Shown here: positions 34,780 through 44,207 of the stretch, piece by piece | Position numbering within the stretch: the first letter of the stretch is position 1 | Layout of the letters: each line of letters starts with the position of its first letter | DNA from: Ruminococcus sp. | GTDB lineage: Bacteria > Bacillota > Clostridia > Oscillospirales > Ruminococcaceae | NCBI GenBank assembly: GCA_017397925.1 | Contig: JAFQHO010000083.1 | Span: 1 to 64,000, forward strand | DNA: 64,000 nucleotides | Direction of reading: 5' to 3' | Made by a program: the position numbers and the translations under genes | Notes under the pieces: model-generated | The model's input: only the letters and a program-made list of their open reading frames with translations | Told to the model about the DNA's origin: nothing | Database searches by the model: none

Positions 34780-36171
34780 TTATCTTGACAGACTGTTCAG
34801 CATTGTAGTAACTATATTTTCAGCCACAGCAGGAGTGCTGTACTTATTTTCAAGGACTACACAGAAGGCTATGGGGAAATTCTTGTCATCGACAAATCCC
34901 ACAAGAAGCGCGTTTTCCTCAGCTCCGTGCTTAACCTGCGCCGTACCGCTTTTTATAGCAACTTTATAGCCGGGAATTGAGTACTGATAGTGATTTGCAC
35001 CGTTGGTAAGCAGTATCTGCTTCACAGATGCCGCTGTTTCCTTGCTGAAAAGCTGCTCGCTGTATTCAGTCTTTGCAGTTTCAGTGACATTTCCTTCAAC
35101 ATCAGTTACTTTTTCAATGAGATAGGGCATTGTCATTTTTCCTGTACCATTAGCTATGGCACTTTGCCACATCATAAGCTGTATGGGACTTGCAAGGGTT
35201 TCGCCCTGTCCGATACATCCCCATTGCGTAGCAAAATCAGCTGTATCTGTGAGAGTTGTGGACGCTTTGAAGCACTGTATACCGTCAATATCAATATACT
35301 CCTGCTCCTTTTCCTCATCATTTTCTTCCTCGTTGTCGGTTTCGCCGCTGCTTACGTTATATCCAAGACGGGTGTATATCTCTACAATGCTTTCAAGGGG
35401 CATATCACCATCCTCTACAAGCTGCGCAAAGAAGGGATTACAGCTATTTTCTACCGCCTGCTGTATATTCTGCGTGCCGTGTCCCCAGCTGTTGTGGCAG
35501 TCAATTTTTCCTCCTGTGCCGTTCATATAGTATCCGCCGCAGCTGTAGCTTTTAGCAAAAAGCTCATCCTGCCCGAGAATTTCCATTGCCGTTATAACTG
35601 TAGAAACCTTCTGCGTAGAACCGGGGACTGTTCCGTACATAGCCTTTGACATAAGTGTTCCCGATTTCATATTTTCTATACCGCCATAGCCGTGACGGGG
35701 GTCTATATTAGGCAGACTTGTGCAGACAAGAAGCTCTCCCGTTTTATAGTTATACGCAGCAATACAGCCGTCAGCGCCCATAAACGCGTCATATGCCGCA
35801 CGATTTGCCGTGTGGTCAAGGGTTGTATATATAGCCGCCTTGCCGTTCTTATTTTCAATTCCGCTGTTGAAGCTGTAATTGCTCAGTTTATCGATGTTCT
35901 GCGCCACAAGGGTATTTTCCATTTGCCCCTTATCGTCGCCGATGAGATTACCCACATCAATAAGATAATTATCAGGCTTATCAATCTTCTTTGTACCGTC
36001 AAAAAGTACATCCTTATTCCTGTCGTATACCCTGCCAAGACGGTAATTATCGGAATGAGTTATATAAAAAGGAGCGTCCTTGTATATTCTCGCTGTGAGA
36101 ACTCCTAAACCTGCTAAAAAACCCAGGAGGAACAAGGTCATTACAAGCTGACATCGTTTTATACTTTTCAT
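34780..36171 (-). CDS. Class B penicillin-binding protein (transpeptidase)
   Basis: 463 residues. An N-terminal membrane anchor (~7-27) precedes the transpeptidase domain with SxxK at Ser185-Lys188 (PGSTQKVS), SxN at Ser243-Asn245 (ENSCN) and KSGTAQVK near 415. It crosslinks peptidoglycan. The protein lacks a long N-terminal pedestal, as in PbpA-like proteins paired with an FtsW/RodA partner. Start overlaps the FtsW-like stop by 4 nt. Confidence 0.92.
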   Translation of the reverse strand: MKSIKRCQLVMTLFLLGFLAGLGVLTARIYKDAPFYITHSDNYRLGRVYDRNKDVLFDGTKKIDKPDNYLIDVGNLIGDDKGQMENTLVAQNIDKLSNYSFNSGIENKNGKAAIYTTLDHTANRAAYDAFMGADGCIAAYNYKTGELLVCTSLPNIDPRHGYGGIENMKSGTLMSKAMYGTVPGSTQKVSTVITAMEILGQDELFAKSYSCGGYYMNGTGGKIDCHNSWGHGTQNIQQAVENSCNPFFAQLVEDGDMPLESIVEIYTRLGYNVSSGETDNEEENDEEKEQEYIDIDGIQCFKASTTLTDTADFATQWGCIGQGETLASPIQLMMWQSAIANGTGKMTMPYLIEKVTDVEGNVTETAKTEYSEQLFSKETAASVKQILLTNGANHYQYSIPGYKVAIKSGTAQVKHGAEENALLVGFVDDKNFPIAFCVVLENKYSTPAVAENIVTTMLNSLSR

Positions 36172-37460
36172 ACTGTCCTCCTTTTCTGCTGCTTATGCTT
36201 TTTCTTATTTTTCTTATTGGTTGGATTAGCAAATACAGGCGACTGTGCTGCAATAATCATACCTATCATAAGTCCGCTTGTTACCATTGAACTTCCGCCT
36301 GCCGAAATAAAAGGCAGCGTTACACCCGTAAAGGGTATCATATTGCATGAGCCGAAGATATTCAGCGCCATCTGCATTGTAAACGCAGCGCACACTCCCG
36401 CGCACATTGTTCCGTGATAGTAGGAACGAGGCGGATTTACAAGGGGCATAGCCACAATAAGCACAAGCATAAGCACGGTCATAAGAGCAAAGAGAAGTCC
36501 CCATTCTTCACTGATTGTAGCAAATACAATATCGCTTTCGTAGGCGAAAACCTCGTGGAGGAAGCCCTTTCCGGGCCCTTTTCCGAACCAGCCTCCCTCT
36601 GCTATGGATATAAGCGCCTTTGTCTGCTGATATCCGTCCTCATCGGGATTGCTCCATATATCGGCAAAAAGTCGTGCCTTAACATAAGCAGGCGCAAGAA
36701 TTATACCGATAATTGCCGCAACTGCCAGAACAGAGCCAGCAATAATAAGGGTTTTCTTTGAAAATTTCGCCTTTGGATAGCATATTCTCATAAAGAAGCA
36801 GGAGGCATATATTGCCGCAAAGGTGGGTATACTTCCCAGGTCGCGGCACCACCACTGGAAAAGAATTACAACAGCTGTTATGCCGAATATTATAAGGTTA
36901 TCGTACACCACATTAAAGCCCCAGACTTTTTTTCTGTTCTGCTGCTCTGCAATTGACGTAGCACAGGCAAGAACAAGGAGAGGCTTGATAAATTCCGAAG
37001 GCTGGATTGACATAAAACCTAAGTCTATCCACATACTTCTGCTGCCTGTAAAGAGAAGTATCACAACTAAAAGTATGCCTATGCCTGCCCATATGAACTT
37101 CTTTTTCGTCTGTATCCAGCGGTGATTGCGGCACAGCATATAACCTATGCGGCAGGACACAAGAGCGGCTATAATTGTAATGAAATGCTTTGTATCAAAA
37201 TGAACTCCGCCAAAGCAGGACTGGAAAATCATACTCATATTGAGTATGAGAAGCAGCATAAAATCCACTGCATATGTACGATGCTTAAAGAATGGCATAA
37301 TTATGAAATATACCGCGTCAAGCAGTATTACAGCTGCACTAAGGCCTATTACATCGTTGATGCTGCTGTAGTTTCCGTTGCTATACACATTCAGAAGCAT
37401 TGAGCCGTGAACAGCTACAACGAATATACAGGACAGCAGGTAAGATAATGCTCCGCTCAT
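36168..37460 (-). CDS. FtsW/RodA/SpoVE family peptidoglycan glycosyltransferase
   Basis: 430 residues with about ten membrane segments. Family motifs include the loop FQWWCRDLGSIPTFAAIY, WFGKGPGKGF, FATISEEWGLL and GVTLPFISAGGSSMV. The SEDS polymerase works with the class B PBP encoded directly downstream. Overlaps of 4 nt on both sides mark a tight FHA-SEDS-PBP operon. Whether it serves division or elongation cannot be told here. Confidence 0.94.
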   Translation of the reverse strand: MSGALSYLLSCIFVVAVHGSMLLNVYSNGNYSSINDVIGLSAAVILLDAVYFIIMPFFKHRTYAVDFMLLLILNMSMIFQSCFGGVHFDTKHFITIIAALVSCRIGYMLCRNHRWIQTKKKFIWAGIGILLVVILLFTGSRSMWIDLGFMSIQPSEFIKPLLVLACATSIAEQQNRKKVWGFNVVYDNLIIFGITAVVILFQWWCRDLGSIPTFAAIYASCFFMRICYPKAKFSKKTLIIAGSVLAVAAIIGIILAPAYVKARLFADIWSNPDEDGYQQTKALISIAEGGWFGKGPGKGFLHEVFAYESDIVFATISEEWGLLFALMTVLMLVLIVAMPLVNPPRSYYHGTMCAGVCAAFTMQMALNIFGSCNMIPFTGVTLPFISAGGSSMVTSGLMIGMIIAAQSPVFANPTNKKNKKKHKQQKRRTV

Positions 37461-37855
37461 TTATGCACCCTCCTTTTTCTGAAAATCAGATTGCGGTTTC
37501 CAAGAGTAATAACGTCCCCCTCATAAAGGCGGACGTGCCGCACAGGCTCGCCATTGACAAACACTCCCGATTTTGAGCCTATATCCGTTATCATCCACTT
37601 ACCGTCGGTTACATTGAGCATTGCGTGATAGCGTGATACAGACATATCCTGTATGCGGATATCAGCAGAGGCGTGTCTGCCTATGAGTATTTCGTCACAT
37701 TCAAGGTGAAATACGTGGATTTCGTCAGTAAGTTCCATATCATCGGAGGTTTTACTCCACCTCCTGGCCCCTGCCTTTTTTTCCACATAAGATACAAAAA
37801 TAAGCACAATAGCGCATATATCAAGCAATACAGCAGCATATACCGCAGATTCCAT
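37457..37855 (-). CDS. Membrane-anchored FHA-domain protein
   Basis: About 132 residues. One N-terminal membrane segment (~5-25) is followed by a forkhead-associated domain with IGRHASADIRI, SVSRYHAML and DIGSKSGVFVNG, the phosphothreonine-binding motifs. Together with SEDS and PBP it resembles operons in which a Ser/Thr kinase controls wall synthesis; no kinase is in the window. Start ATG 37855 sits 9 nt after AGGGAG; an ATG immediately next to the RBS is too close. Confidence 0.9.
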   Translation of the reverse strand: MESAVYAAVLLDICAIVLIFVSYVEKKAGARRWSKTSDDMELTDEIHVFHLECDEILIGRHASADIRIQDMSVSRYHAMLNVTDGKWMITDIGSKSGVFVNGEPVRHVRLYEGDVITLGNRNLIFRKRRVHK

Positions 37856-37914
37856 AAATAACATCTCCCTTTTCGTACAGAAGCGAACTTCTGAAAAGAT
37901 TTCTTGTGCTTACC

Positions 37915-37943
37915 ATTATATCACATATTTTCTTTTATTTCAA
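37915..37943 (-). promoter_or_regulatory. FHA-ftsW-pbp promoter
   Basis: Minus-strand TTGAAA (37938-37943), 17-bp spacer, TATAAT (37915-37920) with TGA extension. Confidence 0.87.
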
Positions 37944-38003
37944 GAGATGTACTTTTCTGTAATAATTTTTAATATGATAGTAACAGGAAATTTCACGATT
38001 TTT

Positions 38004-38075
38004 GATTAAAAAATAAAAATTTCTGTTTTTTATGTCCGTTTTTGTCTTCTCGTTTGAATGTATATAGTAGAGGGG
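38004..38075 (-). repeat. Interspersed repeat R1, copy C
   Basis: 72 bp, reverse orientation relative to the copies at 7458 and 54571. The TATATACATTCAAACGAGAA and AAAACGGACAT cores are conserved. It lies between two divergent promoters. Confidence 0.8.
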
Positions 38076-38114
38076 TGAATAACACGAATAATGTAAAAAA
38101 TCTCAGGATATATA

Positions 38115-38143
38115 TTGATTTTTTTTGCATTATATGGTATAAT
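38115..38143 (+). promoter_or_regulatory. fhs promoter
   Basis: TTGATT (38115-38120), 17-bp spacer, TATAAT (38138-38143) with TGG extension. Confidence 0.87.
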
Positions 38144-38195
38144 GTTTATTGTGGATGTTATCCATATTAATTTACTTGTATTCGGAGGTATTAAA

Positions 38196-39875
38196 ATGCT
38201 TACTGATATAGAAATCGCTCAGGGAGCGAAAATGAAAAAAATTAACGAGATTGCTTCAGCTCTCGGAATTTCCGAAGATAATCTTGAACCATACGGTCAC
38301 TATAAAGCGAAGCTTTCCGAAAATCTTTACTCACAGACTGCTTTCCGTCCCGACGGCAAGCTGATACTTGTAACTGCTATAAATCCCACCCCTGCAGGCG
38401 AGGGTAAAACTACCGTCAGCGTAGGACTTGCAGAGGCTATGGGCAAAATCGGCAAAAATGCAGTTCTTGCACTCCGCGAGCCATCTCTCGGTCCTGTTTT
38501 CGGCATCAAGGGCGGTGCCGCAGGCGGCGGATATGCTCAGGTTGTACCTATGGAGGATATCAACCTCCATTTCACAGGAGATATGCACGCTATTACAGCT
38601 GCAAACAACCTCCTCTGCGCTATGCTGGATAACCACATTCAGCAGGGAAATGAGCTGCGCATCGACCAGCGCCGCGTACTTTTCAAGCGCTGCCTTGATA
38701 TGAACGACCGCGCACTCCGCAATACTGTTATTGGTCTTGGCGGCAAGGCAAACGGTATTCCCCGTGAGGACGGTTTCCAGATTACCGTTGCATCTGAGGT
38801 TATGGCTATTCTCTGCCTTTCCACTGATTTAGCAGACCTTAAAAAGCGTCTTGGCAATATCCTTGTTGCCTACGACCTTGACGGCAAGCCTGTATTCGCT
38901 GAACAGCTTGGCTGTACAGGCGCTATGACAGCTCTTTTAAAGGACGCTCTCAAGCCAAATCTTGTGCAGACACTTGAAAATAACCCTGCATTTATCCACG
39001 GCGGTCCATTTGCAAATATCGCCCACGGCTGCAACTCTGTACGCGCTACAAAGCTTGCTCTTAAACTTGGCGATTACTGTATTACCGAAGCAGGCTTCGG
39101 CTCTGACCTTGGCGCAGAAAAATTCTTCGATATCAAGTGCCGTTATGCAGGCCTTAAACCCTCCTGCGTTGTCCTCGTTGCTACTATCCGTGCATTGAAG
39201 TACAACGGCGGAGTTCCAAAGACTGACCTTGTAAAGGAAAATATGTGGGCTCTTGAAAAGGGTATTGTAAATTTACAGACACACATCGAAAATATGCATA
39301 AATTCCACGTTCCCGTTGTTGTGGCTATCAACCGTTTCCACACAGACACTGACGCTGAGGTTGAATTTGTACGCAATTTCTGCTCCGAATTGGGCGTTGA
39401 GGTATCTATGTGCGAGGTATTCGCAAAAGGCGGCGAAGGCGGTGTTGACCTTGCTGCAAAGGTGTGCGAGACAATTGCCCTCACTGAAAATGACAGCGAC
39501 GGCTTCCGTCCCCTCTACTCCACAGAGCTGCCAATCAAGGATAAAATTGAAATCCTTGCAAAGGAAATATACCGTGCTGACGGCGTAAACTTCACATCAC
39601 AGGCTGAAAAGGCTATCAAGGAAATTGAAGGCATCGGCTTCCGCAATCTGCCTGTATGCGTTGCAAAAACACAGTATTCCCTCTCTGACGACCCCACTCT
39701 CCTGGGTAAGCCTAAGAATTTCAGAATTACTGTCCGCGACGTTAAGCTTTCCGCAGGTGCCGGATTTGTAGTTATCTACACCGGTGATATTCTCACTATG
39801 CCCGGACTCCCAAAGAAGCCCTCAGCACTCAATATCGACTGCGACAATAACGGCAATATTTCAGGACTTTTCTGA
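38196..39875 (+). CDS. fhs: Formate-tetrahydrofolate ligase
   Basis: 559 residues, the normal length. The P-loop [10 protein letters not shown] lies near residue 58, with the conserved [24 protein letters not shown] stretch and NIAHGCNS. It makes 10-formyl-THF from formate, THF and ATP. Start ATG 38196 has GGAGG upstream; a longer in-frame start at 38115 coincides with the promoter and is excluded. It leads the fhs-tsaE-tsaB-rpiB run, with a one-base gap to tsaE. Confidence 0.97.
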   Translation: MLTDIEIAQGAKMKKINEIASALGISEDNLEPYGHYKAKLSENLYSQTAFRPDGKLILVTAINPTPAGEGKTTVSVGLAEAMGKIGKNAVLALREPSLGPVFGIKGGAAGGGYAQVVPMEDINLHFTGDMHAITAANNLLCAMLDNHIQQGNELRIDQRRVLFKRCLDMNDRALRNTVIGLGGKANGIPREDGFQITVASEVMAILCLSTDLADLKKRLGNILVAYDLDGKPVFAEQLGCTGAMTALLKDALKPNLVQTLENNPAFIHGGPFANIAHGCNSVRATKLALKLGDYCITEAGFGSDLGAEKFFDIKCRYAGLKPSCVVLVATIRALKYNGGVPKTDLVKENMWALEKGIVNLQTHIENMHKFHVPVVVAINRFHTDTDAEVEFVRNFCSELGVEVSMCEVFAKGGEGGVDLAAKVCETIALTENDSDGFRPLYSTELPIKDKIEILAKEIYRADGVNFTSQAEKAIKEIEGIGFRNLPVCVAKTQYSLSDDPTLLGKPKNFRITVRDVKLSAGAGFVVIYTGDILTMPGLPKKPSALNIDCDNNGNISGLF

Positions 39876-39876
39876 T

Positions 39877-40323
39877 ATGACGAGAACAATTATCACAAAT
39901 TCTCCCGAAGAAACAATAGAAGCCGCTGCTGAAATCGGCAGACTTCTCGGTAAAGGCGATATTATCACATACAAAGGCGATTTAGGCGCAGGAAAAACCA
40001 CTTTCACAAGAGGCCTTGCCCTGGGCATTGGTCTTGGCGATGTTGTAACCTCCCCTACTTTTGCCCTTGTAAATGAATATATCGGCGAAAACATCAACCT
40101 TTACCACTTTGATATGTACCGTATCACAAGTGAATGGGACCTTGAATCCTGCGGCTTTTATGATTACGATTTTACCAATAATATAGCCGCCGTTGAGTGG
40201 TCGGAAAATATTGAAAAATATCTTATGGGAAAGATTATAAATATTACAATCAATGCTCTTGACGAGCATAAACGTGAAATCACTTTAGAGGGAGATGAAC
40301 GCTTTGCTTCTGCTTGGAATTGA
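39877..40323 (+). CDS. tsaE: tRNA threonylcarbamoyladenosine biosynthesis ATPase TsaE
   Basis: 148 residues. Walker A is GDLGAGKTTF at ~35-44, then TSPTFALVNEY and YHFDMYR. The ATPase cycles the TsaBD complex that makes t6A37 in tRNA. ATG 39877 directly follows the fhs stop; upstream in-frame sequence lies inside fhs. tsaB follows with overlap, as usual. Confidence 0.95.
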   Translation: MTRTIITNSPEETIEAAAEIGRLLGKGDIITYKGDLGAGKTTFTRGLALGIGLGDVVTSPTFALVNEYIGENINLYHFDMYRITSEWDLESCGFYDYDFTNNIAAVEWSENIEKYLMGKIINITINALDEHKREITLEGDERFASAWN

Positions 40324-40996
40324 TACATCGGGTAAAGTTGCTTCCGCTGCCCTTTTTGACACAGACAACGAGGTGATTATTGCCGAAACCTCGCTGTATA
40401 CACAGAAAACTCACTCGCAGATTATTATGCCTATGGTAAAAAGCCTTATTGAGCAGGCCGGAATATCCGTCAAGGATATAAACCTTATTGCTGTTGCAAA
40501 AGGCCCGGGAAGCTACACAGGACTTCGTATAGGCATTGCAGGTGTAAAGGCTATGGGATTTGCTCTGGACTGCAAATGCTGCGGAGTTTCAACTCTTGAA
40601 GCTCTTGCCTGCAATAATATAGCTTACAAAGGAGTTATATGCTCCGTTATGAAAGCAAGGGCAGATTTAGTGTATGCTGCCGTTTACAAAAGCGACTGCT
40701 ATGTCCTTGAAACCGTTATGGAGGAGCAGCTTCTCAGCTGTGACGAGCTGGCGGAATTTCTCGCCCTTAACGGCACAGAGGTTATGCTCTGCGGTGACGG
40801 TGCCGCTGAATTCTTCACAACATATCGTTCACCGATGTTTATAATCGCTCCACCACAGGGACGGTTACAGTCGGCCTGCGGCGTATGTCTGGGAGCGCTT
40901 TCAAAAGAATTCGTTTTCCCCGAAGAACTGGACGCTTCATATCTGCAAAAGGTTCAGGCTGAAAAAATTCTTGAAAATAAGGAGAATACAAAATGA
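40295..40996 (+). CDS. tsaB: tRNA threonylcarbamoyladenosine biosynthesis protein TsaB
   Basis: Up to 233 residues. The N-terminal LLGIDTSGKVASAAL, HSQIIMP and AKGPGSYTGLRIG are the TsaB hallmarks of the ASKHA fold. It scaffolds TsaD in t6A synthesis. The start is ambiguous: ATG 40295 immediately follows GAGGGAG, whereas TTG 40304 has ideal RBS spacing. It overlaps tsaE and rpiB. No tsaD is in the window. Confidence 0.93.
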   Translation: MNALLLLGIDTSGKVASAALFDTDNEVIIAETSLYTQKTHSQIIMPMVKSLIEQAGISVKDINLIAVAKGPGSYTGLRIGIAGVKAMGFALDCKCCGVSTLEALACNNIAYKGVICSVMKARADLVYAAVYKSDCYVLETVMEEQLLSCDELAEFLALNGTEVMLCGDGAAEFFTTYRSPMFIIAPPQGRLQSACGVCLGALSKEFVFPEELDASYLQKVQAEKILENKENTK

Positions 40997-41427
40997 TTGC
41001 TATCGGATGCGACCACGCAGCTGTTGAAATGAAAAAGGAAATTATCAAAGCACTTTCAGAAAAGGGCTTTGAATTCAAGGATATGGGTACTGACGGTGAG
41101 CCCTGCGACTACCCTAATATGGCTGAGGCTGTATGCAATGTTGTAACATCGGGTGAATGCGAAAAAGGCATTCTGCTCTGCGGTACAGGCATTGGTATGT
41201 CAATTGCCGCAAATAAGATAAAGGGAATCCGCGCTGCTCTTTGTGCAGACTCATTCTCAACAAAGTATACCCGTCTTCACAACGATTCAAACGTTATGTG
41301 TATGGGCGCAAGAACAACGGGTGTTGGTCTTGCCTGCGAGCTTGCCGAAATCTTCCTCACAACAGGATTTGAGGGCGGCAGACATCAGCGCAGAGTTGAC
41401 CTTATTACTGCTCTTGAAAACAAGTAA
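40993..41427 (+). CDS. rpiB: Ribose 5-phosphate isomerase B
   Basis: 144 residues of the RpiB/LacAB family. IGCDHAAVEMK, catalytic Cys in GILLCGTGIGMSIAANK and HNDSNVMCMGART are present. It interconverts ribose-5-P and ribulose-5-P; allose-6-P isomerase activity is possible in the family. Four-nt overlap with tsaB. Confidence 0.94.
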   Translation: MIAIGCDHAAVEMKKEIIKALSEKGFEFKDMGTDGEPCDYPNMAEAVCNVVTSGECEKGILLCGTGIGMSIAANKIKGIRAALCADSFSTKYTRLHNDSNVMCMGARTTGVGLACELAEIFLTTGFEGGRHQRRVDLITALENK

Positions 41428-41470
41428 TCTGCTTGTTTTAGAGATATAAAGATTATTGGAGGTAAAAACA

Positions 41471-41923
41471 ATGGCAAAGAAATCAAAGTACGAAAACGAG
41501 CTTGACAGAGCTTACCGTGATCTCAAGGATTACAACGACGCACGTGAGAAAAACAGAAGTGATCTGTTACAATTCTTCGTGGGACTCCTTATGCTGGCAG
41601 CTGGTGTGTTTATGATATTCCAGAATCTGAATATCGAAAGCACATGGGGCTACGGCGGTTATTTATTCAGCTTCGGTGGATTCAATCTGCCAAACGGAAC
41701 TATTTTCGTTCCCCTTTTCATAGGTGTTGTTATGCTGTTCCTTATGGAAAGAAAAATCTTTGGCTGGATATTCATTGCTGTGGGACTTGTTATTATCCTC
41801 GCAGCGGTGCTTATGAGCGTCCGTATGCACTGGAGAACAACAAATGCATATATGTTTGTGCTTATGTTCGGTCTTACTGCAGCAGGCGGCGGTCTTGTTC
41901 TCAGACAGCTTTTCAAGAAATAA
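41471..41923 (+). CDS. Membrane protein of unknown function
   Basis: 150 residues. A charged N-terminus (~33 residues) precedes four hydrophobic segments, with a Gly/Tyr/Phe-rich loop around WGYGGYLFSFGGFN. No family recognised. GGAGG at 41459-41463 fixes ATG 41471. Last gene before the terminator at 41928, probably on the fhs transcript. Confidence 0.75.
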   Translation: MAKKSKYENELDRAYRDLKDYNDAREKNRSDLLQFFVGLLMLAAGVFMIFQNLNIESTWGYGGYLFSFGGFNLPNGTIFVPLFIGVVMLFLMERKIFGWIFIAVGLVIILAAVLMSVRMHWRTTNAYMFVLMFGLTAAGGGLVLRQLFKK

Positions 41924-41927
41924 CATT

Positions 41928-41956
41928 AAAGGGTATCGCTTTGCGATACCCTTTTT
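41928..41956 (+). terminator. Terminator of fhs-rpiB unit
   Basis: 9-bp stem GGGTATCGC/GCGATACCC (41931-41939, 41943-41951), TTT loop, TTTTT tail. A preceding AAA makes it usable for the convergent gene as well. Confidence 0.92.
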
Positions 41957-41958
41957 CA

Positions 41959-43044
41959 TCAGTATTGTATACTCAACACATACATATCATCATTTGTCAT
42001 ATAGCTTACAGATTCGCTTATTTCGGCATATTCCGTCAGTTCCCACAATGCGCCGTCTTCAAAAAGTCCCTTTAATGCACTGTCATATGCTGTTTTATCT
42101 GCAAACATAATTTCAACCTTTCCTGCTGCAGGAGATGAAACTATAGCCTCCCCTACCGCATCGGGGCTATATACAGTAATATAACCGTTGTGGCGGACAA
42201 AGAAATTATCCTCCATTGAATAACAGATTGGCACAAAGAACTGATTTTTACCTATTATGCGGTTTTTACTCATACGTGTATCATCAATGAGAAAATAGCT
42301 ATGAATTACGGGATTTTTTTCATCATCCGTATCGTTCCAGGTAAGGTCGAGCCAATAATACTTACCGTTCAGCATTACGTAATTCCACGCATGACCTGTC
42401 ATCTGTCCGGTTTCATCGGCACTTTCACCGCTTACAACTCCGCACTCTATGCCCATACGCTTCATAACATAGGAAAAGCCGTCGGAATATCCCCCGCACA
42501 GAGCCTCTCCCTGTACAAGACAGCCATAAGCTGTATCCCACAAGCCTATCTCATCAACACCTTTTTTCTCCGTTGCATAAACTGTATTTTCAGCGATATA
42601 ATCGTGCACATACAGGATTTTTCCGAAATCGTCAAGGCCATCGGGAATTGATGATATTATCAAATCTGCGGCATTCTCAATTTCTGTCATCATTGCCGAA
42701 ATTTTTTCAGTTGAAGCCTCAGGCATAGCATCAAAATTGCAGGTTATTCTGTTATTTTCTTTAATGGTAACATATGAATCAATCCAGAAGAATTCGGGAT
42801 ATCTCTGCTTGATTCTCTGGTGAGCAACACTCATAGACTCGTTGGAGAAGCTGCCGTCAAAATCTATGGTTGTACTCCCCTGCTGAAGCTCCTTAACAAG
42901 GCTGCTGTACAGACTTTCCTCGTCAATTGAAAACTGCTGAGTACTAACCTCAGTTTCAGAAAAACCTGTATACGGGACGCTTTCACACCCTGTGAGCAGA
43001 AATGCTCCGCACAAAGCAGAAGCCGCTGTTTTCAGGCATTTCAT
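41959..43044 (-). CDS. Transglutaminase-like domain lipoprotein
   Basis: 361 residues. The signal peptide has lipobox LLTGC (Cys20). The C-terminal half carries a transglutaminase-like fold with the Cys in GEALCGGYSDGF, His in TGHAWNYV and Asp in YYWLDLTWND. Such surface proteins are thought to act as proteases or crosslinkers; actual activity is unknown. Paralogue of the gene directly upstream, with which it shares a TAATG overlap. Confidence 0.85.
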   Translation of the reverse strand: MKCLKTAASALCGAFLLTGCESVPYTGFSETEVSTQQFSIDEESLYSSLVKELQQGSTTIDFDGSFSNESMSVAHQRIKQRYPEFFWIDSYVTIKENNRITCNFDAMPEASTEKISAMMTEIENAADLIISSIPDGLDDFGKILYVHDYIAENTVYATEKKGVDEIGLWDTAYGCLVQGEALCGGYSDGFSYVMKRMGIECGVVSGESADETGQMTGHAWNYVMLNGKYYWLDLTWNDTDDEKNPVIHSYFLIDDTRMSKNRIIGKNQFFVPICYSMEDNFFVRHNGYITVYSPDAVGEAIVSSPAAGKVEIMFADKTAYDSALKGLFEDGALWELTEYAEISESVSYMTNDDMYVLSIQY

Positions 43045-44147
43045 TAATCTTCACCGCCTAAAAGCAGTGTAAGGCAGAACATCTCATCTGTACGGACATA
43101 TCTTAAATCGTCTACGCCATCTGCTCTTGTAAGCTTTGATTTTCCGATAAGCTCATTCAAGGCTTCGCTGTAGGCTTCATAGCTGCCAAACATAATCTGA
43201 CATTTTTCCTTATCGGAGTTTTCGCCCACATATCCCAGAATCTCCTTTTCGTCGTAAGTCTCGAAATATCCGCCATTTTTCACAAAATAGTTGCTTTCAG
43301 TCTCTGTACACTCGGGTACATATGACTGGAGTGTATCAAAGGTACGGCTGCGAAGAAGCTGGTCTGTTGTAACAAGGAAGTATGTATGAATGGGTTCTCC
43401 GCTATCGTCATCGTCCCAGGTTGTATCTATCCAGTAGTACTCACCGTCAATTTTTACGTAATTCCAGGCGTGATTGGAGCCTGTACATACACCGCTTTCA
43501 ATGTCAAGCATATTCATTATAAGCTGAAATGCCTCTGCATAGCCGATACATACAGCCTTACCCTCAATAAGGCAGCCATATATATTATGGCACATTCCCT
43601 TATTTTCAAGTATCGCGCCTATATGGTCATATTGGGTATTTTCTATGATGTAATCGTGTACAAACAGCACCTTTTCATAATCGCTGCTGCCCTTGGGTAT
43701 CTGGTCGATTATCTTCTCTGCCGCCTTATATATTTCCTCGGTCATTTCGGGGATATTTTCCTCGTCTACGCCGTCAAGGACTGAAACGTGTATATCCGCT
43801 CCGCCGGGAGCAGTTTCAGAAAAATATGTATTGCCGTCCCAGAAAATCTCCGGACAATCGCTTTTCATCTGCAGAAGTGCCCTTTCAACCTCACGAGACT
43901 TCACCTTATACTCAACTCTTACAATAGGATCACCGCTGAGAAGTCCTTCGCAGAGCTCGTCATACCACTCCAAATCGTAAACAAAATCCCTTACTTCTTC
44001 AACATCAGGCATTTCGTTTGCAACAGGCATAACAGGCTGCTCTATTTCGTTTATCGTTGTAATTTCTTCTGTAAGATTTGAAATAAATGAACAGCCGCTA
44101 AGCATTGCCGCAGCTGTAAATGCAGAAATAATTTTTAATGCTTTCAT
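43044..44147 (-). CDS. Transglutaminase-like domain lipoprotein
   Basis: 367 residues. Lipobox LSGC (Cys19). Cys is in GKAVCIGYAEAF, His in SNHAWNYV and Asp in YYWIDTTWDD. Start ATG 44147 follows TGGAGG; an earlier in-frame ATG lacks an RBS. Tandem duplicate of the downstream gene, with divergent N-terminal halves. Confidence 0.85.
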   Translation of the reverse strand: MKALKIISAFTAAAMLSGCSFISNLTEEITTINEIEQPVMPVANEMPDVEEVRDFVYDLEWYDELCEGLLSGDPIVRVEYKVKSREVERALLQMKSDCPEIFWDGNTYFSETAPGGADIHVSVLDGVDEENIPEMTEEIYKAAEKIIDQIPKGSSDYEKVLFVHDYIIENTQYDHIGAILENKGMCHNIYGCLIEGKAVCIGYAEAFQLIMNMLDIESGVCTGSNHAWNYVKIDGEYYWIDTTWDDDDSGEPIHTYFLVTTDQLLRSRTFDTLQSYVPECTETESNYFVKNGGYFETYDEKEILGYVGENSDKEKCQIMFGSYEAYSEALNELIGKSKLTRADGVDDLRYVRTDEMFCLTLLLGGED

Positions 44148-44182
44148 CTTTTCCTCCAATAAAAAATATGTTATTGAATTTC

Positions 44183-44201
44183 GGGCGGATATTATCCGCC
44201 C
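44183..44201. repeat. Short palindromic repeat GGGCGGATA type
   Basis: GGGCGGATA-t-TATCCGCCC, an exact 9-bp arm palindrome between ldh and the lipoprotein gene. The same sequence recurs inverted at 54675-54693. No T-tract follows on either strand, so it is not a clear terminator. Confidence 0.7.
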
Positions 44202-44207
44202 CAAAAC

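Larger units (their letters stand above)
37856..38195. other. Divergent intergenic region
   Basis: It holds the promoters of the FHA operon and fhs, with repeat R1 copy C between them. No gene is seen. Confidence 0.7.

Noticed and set aside
38004-38075. R1 as a promoter element
   Set aside because: Clear sigma-A promoters lie outside the repeat on both sides, and the other copies have no consistent downstream gene.
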